Below are positions 1 through 4,080 of a DNA stretch of 5,311 bases, one piece after another. The number at the start of each line of letters is the position of its first letter. Position 1 is the first letter of the stretch. Below the pieces are notes generated by a model that had not been told where the DNA came from, ran no database searches, and saw only the letters and a program-made list of their open reading frames with translations. Source of the stretch: Bacillota bacterium (GTDB lineage Bacteria > Bacillota > Dethiobacteria > Dethiobacterales > Dethiobacteraceae); assembly GCA_024650095.1 (NCBI GenBank), contig JANKMV010000170.1, positions 1 to 5,311 of the forward strand, in the 5' to 3' direction. Both the position numbers and the translations under genes were made by a program.

Positions 1-42
1 GATCATTCCCATCAGCGCACCTTTTTAAGACTGGTACATTAG

Positions 43-63
43 TCGCTTGCTAAATGCAAGCGA
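43..63. repeat. Perfect 8-bp inverted repeat after the zinc-ribbon gene
   Basis: TCGCTTGC (43-50) and GCAAGCGA (56-63) are exact reverse complements around the loop TAAAT, and lie 6 bases past the stop of the minus-strand zinc-ribbon gene. The position suits a 3' hairpin that ends or protects that transcript. Neither strand has a T-run directly after the stem, so it is not a canonical intrinsic terminator. It could also be an RNA-stabilising hairpin or chance. Confidence 0.45.
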
Positions 64-69
64 TGCAAT

Positions 70-258
70 TTACGACTCTTTTTCAAACCAAAACAAAGTA
101 ATATCCATGCCATAATCATCATCCCATTGTGTCGCTTGCTTTAAGAGGAGAGCAGTTTCACAATGAATACAATAGATTGTATCTTCTTTAGGGTTATCTT
201 CATCTACAAATTGGCTTAAATCCTTATCGCAGACAGGACAACATACATAGTAGAACAT
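70..258 (-). CDS. Small double-CxxC zinc-ribbon protein, function unknown
   Basis: A 62-residue soluble acidic protein with no signal peptide or membrane segment. It has two cysteine knuckles, CPVC (C7, C10) and CIHC (C30, C33), 19 residues apart, which is the layout of a rubredoxin-like or zinc-ribbon fold binding one metal ion. The tail (about residues 45-62) is rich in Asp and aromatics. A TTG at 261 could extend it by one residue, but the GGGAGG ribosome site lies 7 bases before the ATG at 258 and only 4 before the TTG, so ATG 258 is preferred. It follows the DUF5658 gene on the same strand after a 63-base gap and may share its transcript. I do not recognise a named family. Metal binding is inferred from the cysteines; a role in nucleic-acid or protein contact would be a guess. 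The pairing with strong ribosome binding makes a real gene likely. Confidence 0.72.
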   Translation of the reverse strand: MFYYVCCPVCDKDLSQFVDEDNPKEDTIYCIHCETALLLKQATQWDDDYGMDITLFWFEKES

Positions 259-321
259 CAAGTGGCCTCCCTTTCCTTTTCCATGCCTTTGTTATTTCGA
301 CAATAAGAGTCAAATCCCTTT

Positions 322-609
322 TTATATGTAGAAATGGAAAAGCCAATGTAAGTGCAAGCCGATGATAAACATTCGTAAAAAAAGCAAACCCCACATTGCC
401 CTTTGCGCAAGTAGTGAACGTGTACGTAAGTGGTGTAAACAATATAAAAAGAATGCTGACAGGCCAAGTGAAAAAATTACAGCTACATTGGGGTTCACAT
501 TAAATAGCTGAGCCATAATAGGGTTACCTTCGGTAATGGCGCCAATATAGAGACCATGTTTAGTTAAATATACATCCACAAAACCTAAAAGCCAAATAAT
601 AATAGCCAT
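322..609 (-). CDS. DUF5658-type small integral membrane protein
   Basis: A 95-residue hydrophobic protein with about three membrane helices: residues 2-22, 41-58 and 71-92. The first part shows the pattern I associate with DUF5658 proteins: an Asp in the first helix (D12), a Thr four residues on (T16), then G-A-x-x-E-x-N-P (E27, N29, P30) in the following loop. The function of this family is unknown. The C-terminal helix is rich in His (H86, H88, H92), which is notable but not proof of metal binding. The start is well supported: GGAGGG lies 5 bases before ATG. It sits 108 bases downstream of the LolA-like gene and 63 bases upstream of the zinc-ribbon gene, all on the minus strand. A possible own promoter lies at 649-676. 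The family call rests on the motif only. Confidence 0.75.
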   Translation of the reverse strand: MAIIIWLLGFVDVYLTKHGLYIGAITEGNPIMAQLFNVNPNVAVIFSLGLSAFFLYCLHHLRTRSLLAQRAMWGLLFLRMFIIGLHLHWLFHFYI

Positions 610-612
610 AGT

Positions 613-620
613 AGCCCTCC
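613..620 (-). promoter_or_regulatory. Ribosome binding site of the DUF5658 gene
   Basis: On the minus strand GGAGGG lies 5 bases before the ATG at 609, a near-ideal Shine-Dalgarno site that fixes the start of the membrane protein. Confidence 0.7.
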
Positions 621-648
621 AAATTCTCTTTGGTAACTAATATGGCAA

Positions 649-676
649 ATAATAGCTAAATATAAACCTATTACAA
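649..676 (-). promoter_or_regulatory. Possible sigma-A-like promoter for DUF5658 gene
   Basis: On the minus strand TTGTAA (676-671; 4 of 6 to TTGACA) is followed after 16 bases by TATTAT (654-649; 5 of 6 to TATAAT). It lies in the AT-rich 108-base gap before the DUF5658 gene, giving a leader of roughly 30 bases. Such matches arise easily in AT-rich DNA, so this is tentative. It would let the two small genes be expressed apart from the upstream LolA-like gene. Confidence 0.3.
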
Positions 677-717
677 AAATTTTGTTTAAATAATGCGTAA
701 CTGTTGCTTCTTACCTC

Positions 718-1473
718 TTAAATCGGAGTTACTTTTTCCGCAACCACGGGTACACCTTCAGGAAAATCATTAGCGTCCGTGTCTAAATTATAGACTCGGT
801 TAATCTGTATAGTTTCATCTCCCACTGCAATATTCATCATCACGGCCATACGATACATAAAATCACTCTCAGTGGCGTACCAAAGATATATTTGCAGCTT
901 ATCAAGCGTAGCATCTTTTTCAAAACGGGTTAGGAGTTGTACATCTGGTGGTGGAATTTCTAAAAAATACGTCTGGCAAAGAACATCATTTACCGTTCGT
1001 TCTGTCCCTACCTCAGCAAAAATTTCCTTACTAGATAAGAGCGTTTGTAAAAGATAGTGGGGATCGCGAATCAACGCGGGTACGTCAGCTAGCTCTGTCT
1101 TCTCCATTTCTTGCCAGCCATCTGCCAACTTGCTTTTAATATAGTATTTATTTTGATCAGAAAAGATTTCCAACTCATAATCTTCGATTTTACCATAAAT
1201 CCGATCATCGTGTACTTGACCACTAAAATTAAGTGAATAACCAGGTCCACTTTCCTCAATCATGAGGCAGTAGTGAGTATAAGTAGACGCTGACTCTGCT
1301 TTTTCTGCAACTATTGCCAAGATGGTGGGCTCCACTTCTTCTTTAGGACGGTTGAAGAAGAGTACGTATGATGTTCCCACTACAATGGCTACAAAAAAAA
1401 TTATAAAGGTGGGATGTAAAAAGATATGTTTTTTTTTCTTTGGAGTGTTCGCTGCTTGTCTCATAGACACCAT
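718..1473 (-). CDS. Membrane-anchored extracytoplasmic protein, LolA/LppX-like
   Basis: A protein of up to 251 residues with a short basic N-terminus (KKKK at 12-15), one membrane segment (about 21-40) with no lipobox, and an external domain of about 210 residues. The domain alternates short beta-type stretches: a 'GQVHDDRIYGKIEDYELEI' run near 85-103, 'KYYIK' at 109-113, a V-N-D-V-L-C element at 161-166, 'LQIYLWYATESDFMYRM' near 193-209, and a closing 'FPEGVP' at 237-242. That order resembles the half-barrel lipoprotein-carrier folds (LolA, LppX, DUF6612-like), which bind lipids or hydrophobic ligands; the match is by eye and function is unknown. Two external cysteines (C69, C166) might pair. 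The ATG at 1473 has GGA touching it; the in-frame ATG at 1464 has AGGA 9 bases upstream and is an equally good or better start (248 residues). A strong terminator lies upstream, so it begins a new transcript. Confidence 0.72.
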   Translation of the reverse strand: MVSMRQAANTPKKKKHIFLHPTFIIFFVAIVVGTSYVLFFNRPKEEVEPTILAIVAEKAESASTYTHYCLMIEESGPGYSLNFSGQVHDDRIYGKIEDYELEIFSDQNKYYIKSKLADGWQEMEKTELADVPALIRDPHYLLQTLLSSKEIFAEVGTERTVNDVLCQTYFLEIPPPDVQLLTRFEKDATLDKLQIYLWYATESDFMYRMAVMMNIAVGDETIQINRVYNLDTDANDFPEGVPVVAEKVTPI

Positions 1474-1547
1474 TCCTATCTCAACAAAGTCTCTTAAACC
1501 TTATGTGTTACTTTTTAAAATAGAACAACTTTGCGACAAGCAAGCTC

Positions 1548-1591
1548 GCAAAAAGGGCAAGGCCACCTGGTGATGACCTTGCCCTTTTTGC
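1548..1591. terminator. Strong bidirectional intrinsic terminator
   Basis: GCAAAAAGGGCAAGG (1548-1562) and CCTTGCCCTTTTTGC (1577-1591) are perfect 15-base reverse complements around a 14-base loop. The A-run and T-run make the stem end in U-tracts when read from either side. On the minus strand it lies 18 bases past the tautomerase stop, so it ends the surE-deoC-tautomerase transcript before the next minus-strand gene begins at 1473. No plus-strand gene reads into it here, so its symmetry may be incidental. Confidence 0.9.
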
Positions 1592-1609
1592 TTTAAACGT
1601 TTGGTAGTT

Positions 1610-1795
1610 TTAGCTTCTTTCGGAGAGTAGTTTACCGCCAACACTGACGTTCTCGTGCTGTGTTTCTTGAAGATAGATGGTAAATGACCGTTCTGGAATA
1701 CCTGTAGCTTTACTCGCTGCTTCGGTAATGGATTTAATCATCTCTTTTTTCCTCTCTGTTTCTAATTTGGGTCCATAGAAAAAAAATGTAGGCAT
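1610..1795 (-). CDS. 4-oxalocrotonate tautomerase-family protein
   Basis: A 61-residue protein of the tautomerase superfamily, whose small subunits form hexamers and use an N-terminal proline, freed by removal of Met, as catalytic base. The start must therefore be the ATG at 1795, which gives Met-Pro. The ATG at 1801 would give Met-Ser-Met-Pro and bury the proline, and its GGAGG is only 1 base away, whereas it is 7 bases from 1795. In mature numbering Pro1 is followed by a strand, a helix (about 13-30), a second strand (37-43) and the ENVSVGGKLLS tail typical of one bacterial subfamily. The residues in the places of Arg11 and Arg39 of classical 4-oxalocrotonate tautomerase are Glu and Ile, so that substrate is unlikely. 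True substrate unknown. It follows deoC by 17 bases and is surely co-transcribed. The terminator at 1548-1591 closes the operon. Confidence 0.9.
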   Translation of the reverse strand: MPTFFFYGPKLETERKKEMIKSITEAASKATGIPERSFTIYLQETQHENVSVGGKLLSERS

Positions 1796-1802
1796 ACTCA
1801 TA

Positions 1803-1809
1803 CCTCCTT
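1803..1809 (-). promoter_or_regulatory. Ribosome binding site that decides the tautomerase start
   Basis: On the minus strand AAGGAGG lies within the 17-base deoC-tautomerase gap. It is 1 base before ATG 1801 and 7 bases before ATG 1795; only the second spacing is normal, and it agrees with the need for Pro directly after Met. Confidence 0.8.
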
Positions 1810-1812
1810 TTT

Positions 1813-2478
1813 TTATTTATTGTCCAATTCGGCCATGATTTGGCAAGCCGAACTCGTGCCAAGGCGAGTTGCACCCGCTGCAAGCAACTGTAGCGCAAAT
1901 TCAGCAGTGCGAATACCACCTGAAGCTTTCACGCCGAGAGTAGGGGCCATTTGTTTTAGAAGCTGCACATCTTCAACGGTGGCTCCACCAAAAAAACCTG
2001 TGGATGTTTTAAGTATGTTGGCGCCACTGTCAGCGGCAATTTGTGCAGCGAGCTTTTTTTCTTCGAGCTCAAGCAGCCCTGTTTCCAAAATGACTTTGAG
2101 CATCATCCCTTCTACTACCGCACGTACTCTTTTTATTTCATCAGCAATATAATGTATTTCTCTTTCCTTCAGTGCTGCAACATTAATTACCAGATCGATC
2201 TCTCGGGCACCGCTTTGCACAGCCTCACCCGCTTCAAAAACCTTAACTGATGATGTAGTGGCACCTAAAGGAAAGCCTACGACGACAGCTACTGCTACCG
2301 TGCACTCTGCCAATTCTTGTACGGCATAGGCAACATGCCATGGATTGACACAAACGGCGGCAAAGTTAAATTGCCTCGCTTGGGCACATAATGTGCGAAT
2401 ATCTGTTTTCGTCGCATCAGGTTTTAAATTTGTATGATCAATCGTTTTTACAAATTGTGTACTTTTAATGTTTGTCAT
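1813..2478 (-). CDS. deoC: Deoxyribose-phosphate aldolase
   Basis: A cytosolic class I aldolase (EC 4.1.2.4) that splits 2-deoxy-D-ribose 5-phosphate into acetaldehyde and glyceraldehyde 3-phosphate, feeding deoxynucleoside sugars into glycolysis. The 221-residue length is normal for the bacterial TIM-barrel family. Clear motifs in order: IDHTNLKP (13-20), the VGFPLG loop (67-72), EIDLVINV with Asp95, LKVILETG with Lys128, KTSTGF with the Schiff-base Lys157, VKASGGIR with the second active-site Lys184, and the phosphate-binding RLGTSS (205-210). All catalytic residues are present. The start at ATG 2478 gives the usual short N-terminus; the upstream GGGGAAGGG is a purine-rich but not textbook ribosome site. 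It lies 40 bases after surE and 17 bases before the tautomerase gene, pointing to one operon. No deoR, pdp or deoD neighbour is seen, so regulation by a deo repressor cannot be judged. Confidence 0.97.
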   Translation of the reverse strand: MTNIKSTQFVKTIDHTNLKPDATKTDIRTLCAQARQFNFAAVCVNPWHVAYAVQELAECTVAVAVVVGFPLGATTSSVKVFEAGEAVQSGAREIDLVINVAALKEREIHYIADEIKRVRAVVEGMMLKVILETGLLELEEKKLAAQIAADSGANILKTSTGFFGGATVEDVQLLKQMAPTLGVKASGGIRTAEFALQLLAAGATRLGTSSACQIMAELDNK

Positions 2479-2518
2479 CCCTTCCCCATTTAAAATCCTA
2501 CATTTCGAAACTAGGCGA

Positions 2519-3283
2519 TTACAGTTTGGTGATCCATGCTTTTACACTGTCCAAGGCAGTGAAGTTAGTTAAGTCATACTGAATGGGAGTGATGGATATT
2601 TTACAACTTTTGATGGCGGCTACATCTGTATCAACGCCATCTTCCACATCCACCAATTCACCAGCCAACCAATAATAGGTACGACCGCGCGGGTCTGTCC
2701 GTTCCTCAAACGTATTTTTATACTGACGTACACCCAAACGACTAATGGCAACGCCTTTCATTTGTGCACTGGGGCATGCTGGAACATTTACATTTAGCAG
2801 CATATCGTTATCTGTATTGTGTTTAATAAAATTTGTCGCTAGGCGTGCGATAAAGCTAGCAGCATATTCATAGCTGGGCTCTTCAGAGGCCACTAAACTG
2901 ACAGCGATGGCAGGAATGCCAAGAATAACGCCCTCAATGGCCGCGGACACGGTGCCCGAATAGAGGACATCCGTACCTAAATTAGCGCCACGGTTAATAC
3001 CAGAGATAATCAAATCTGGTTTGTGAGGCAATAAGGCTTCAACCGCAATTTTCACACAGTCGGCTGGCGTCCCGTTAACGGACCAAGTTGCCAGCTCGGG
3101 TGAGTGCATATATTTGGTTTTTTCTGCGCGTAACGGCCGATGCATGGTAATTGAATGGCCGGTTGCACTTTGTTCATGATCGGGTGCCACCACATATGTG
3201 GTGGCAATTTTTTTTATTTCCTGCAGGAGAACTTGCAAACCCTCGGCAAAAGCTCCATCATCATTGGTTAGTAGAATATGCAT
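2519..3283 (-). CDS. surE: 5'/3'-nucleotidase SurE
   Basis: A metal-dependent cytosolic phosphatase (EC 3.1.3.5) acting on nucleoside 5'- and 3'-monophosphates, and in some species on short polyphosphate; linked to stationary-phase survival. The 254-residue length is normal. The family's metal and active-site residues are all visible: TNDDG (Asp8, Asp9), the DHEQSATGHS loop (Ser39), NGTPADCV (70-77) and SGINRGANLG with Asn97, followed by the YSGTVSAAIEG segment (108-118). The start is firm, because GGAGGG sits 5 bases before ATG and the protein begins at the family's first strand (MHILLTNDDG). It is the first gene of the likely surE-deoC-tautomerase operon. Its nucleosides could, after phosphorolysis, yield the deoxyribose phosphate used by DeoC, an inferred link. 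A 14-base palindrome lies between its ribosome site and the upstream divergent gene. Confidence 0.97.
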   Translation of the reverse strand: MHILLTNDDGAFAEGLQVLLQEIKKIATTYVVAPDHEQSATGHSITMHRPLRAEKTKYMHSPELATWSVNGTPADCVKIAVEALLPHKPDLIISGINRGANLGTDVLYSGTVSAAIEGVILGIPAIAVSLVASEEPSYEYAASFIARLATNFIKHNTDNDMLLNVNVPACPSAQMKGVAISRLGVRQYKNTFEERTDPRGRTYYWLAGELVDVEDGVDTDVAAIKSCKISITPIQYDLTNFTALDSVKAWITKL

Positions 3284-3296
3284 GTTATCCCTCCAC

Positions 3297-3310
3297 AGTG
3301 TAGTTACACT
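3297..3310. promoter_or_regulatory. 14-base palindrome before surE, possible operator
   Basis: AGTGTA (3297-3302) and TACACT (3305-3310) are perfect 6-base inverted arms with a 2-base centre. The right edge of the surE ribosome site (3289-3294) is 2 bases away. The 2-base centre is too short for a stable RNA loop, so a DNA site for a dimeric regulator is the more natural reading. No regulator is named by the sequence and no clear promoter could be placed around it. Confidence 0.3.
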
Positions 3311-3447
3311 AGCTTGCCCATCGCTTACTATCAGTAATTCCTAGCCTATATTTTTCTGTACTGTATCAATATGCAAAGTGAGCAAATAAAAGTGGAACAA
3401 TTTCCTATAGTATAAAATAAACTCTTGGCTCAAAAAATAGAACGAGC

Positions 3448-3457
3448 AAGGAGGTGA
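3448..3457 (+). promoter_or_regulatory. Full-length Shine-Dalgarno site of lipoprotein gene
   Basis: AAGGAGGTGA matches the full anti-Shine-Dalgarno end of 16S rRNA. GGAGG ends 7 bases before the GTG at 3462, which supports that unusual start codon over later candidates. Confidence 0.85.
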
Positions 3458-3461
3458 AACA

Positions 3462-4025
3462 GTGAAAAACAAAAAATTGATTCTATTCCTGTCCCTTCTC
3501 CTAGTTGCATCACTTTTTGTCAGCAGTTGCTCACTTTTCCGTCGGCCCGTACCGGAGCGACAACCCGTACCTACCCCGGCACCCGATTTAACGCCGCAGC
3601 CAAACCCAGGCGTAAATCCGCCACCAGCTCCTCAACCACAAACACCCCAAGAGCAACCACAAGGTCAACCAACACCCGGAGCCATGGATATGGCAGAGAG
3701 GATTGCCGATATGGCAACCGCCGTGGATGGTGTTGATAATTCAGTTGTCGTGGTAATCTCCAATTTGGCGCTTGTTGGGATCACTTTAGATCGTGGGCAA
3801 ACGGCCGCACGAGGAGAACGGGAAATTAAGCAAGAAGTGGCAGAACGCATTGAAGATCGGGAACCCAGTATTGTGAACGCTTATGTCTCGGCCAACCCAG
3901 ACATTAACAAACAGCTACAGGATATTTCTCGTGGTATTCAACGTGGCGAGCCCATTTCCACATTTTTTGATCAAATTACAGATGTCCTAAGTCGGATGCG
4001 TGCAGAGTCCAATGGAAACAATTAG
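3462..4025 (+). CDS. YhcN/YlaJ-family sporulation lipoprotein
   Basis: A 187-residue secreted lipoprotein. The N-terminus has a basic start (KNKK), a hydrophobic core (6-20) and a lipobox V-S-S-C with Cys23 as the predicted lipidated residue. Residues 29-73 form a Pro/Gln-rich linker with almost no other structure. Residues 75-180 match the YhcN/YlaJ domain pattern: MAERIADMATAVDGV, then N-S-V-V-V-V-I, then V-G-I-T-L-D, a basic/acidic helix, and a closing R-G-E-P-I-S-T-F-F. Members of this family in Bacillus are made in the forespore and sit in the inner spore membrane, with a role in spore structure or germination; the exact activity is unknown. GTG start with a perfect ribosome site. It is transcribed alone, divergent from surE, and ended by a hairpin at 4047-4080. 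The AT-rich TATAGTATAAAAT at 3406-3418 may hold its -10 element, but a matching -35 is unclear. Family call is by pattern, with good confidence. Confidence 0.85.
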   Translation: MKNKKLILFLSLLLVASLFVSSCSLFRRPVPERQPVPTPAPDLTPQPNPGVNPPPAPQPQTPQEQPQGQPTPGAMDMAERIADMATAVDGVDNSVVVVISNLALVGITLDRGQTAARGEREIKQEVAERIEDREPSIVNAYVSANPDINKQLQDISRGIQRGEPISTFFDQITDVLSRMRAESNGNN

Positions 4026-4046
4026 GGTTTGTAACCGTTTCATACA

Positions 4047-4080
4047 TAAGCCTGGCGTACGCGCCGGGCTTACTGTTTTT
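4047..4080 (+). terminator. Intrinsic terminator of the lipoprotein gene
   Basis: An 11-pair stem, TAAGCCTGGCG (4047-4057) with CGCCGGGCTTA (4062-4072), holds one U-G pair and a 4-base TACG loop. A TTTTT run follows at 4076-4080. It ends the plus-strand gene 21 bases past its stop. The T-run overlaps the stop codon of the convergent amidohydrolase gene; the minus-strand side has no T-run, so it is weaker for that gene. Confidence 0.85.

Noticed and set aside
224..467. Two overlapping minus-strand frames of 72 and 69 codons
   Set aside because: Out-of-frame shadows of the DUF5658 and zinc-ribbon genes, without ribosome sites.
1474..1547. Promoter for the LolA-like gene (TTGTTC, 17 bases, CATAAG on the minus strand)
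   Set aside because: Only 3 of 6 and 4 of 6 matches; a promoter must lie here, but this one is not supported well enough to list.
1533..1549. GCGA...TCGC repeat next to the terminator
   Set aside because: Only 4-base arms; not distinguishable from chance beside the 15-base terminator stem.
1322..1573. 83-codon plus-strand reading frame
   Set aside because: Antisense to the N-terminus and membrane segment of the 718-1473 gene and runs into the terminator stem.
1820..2152. 110-codon plus-strand reading frame
   Set aside because: It lies wholly antisense to deoC, whose catalytic motifs are intact; it is Ser/Ala-rich shadow coding with no ribosome site.
3527..3736. 69-codon plus-strand frame inside the lipoprotein gene
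   Set aside because: Arg/Thr-rich shift of the proline-rich linker; a shadow of low-complexity coding DNA.
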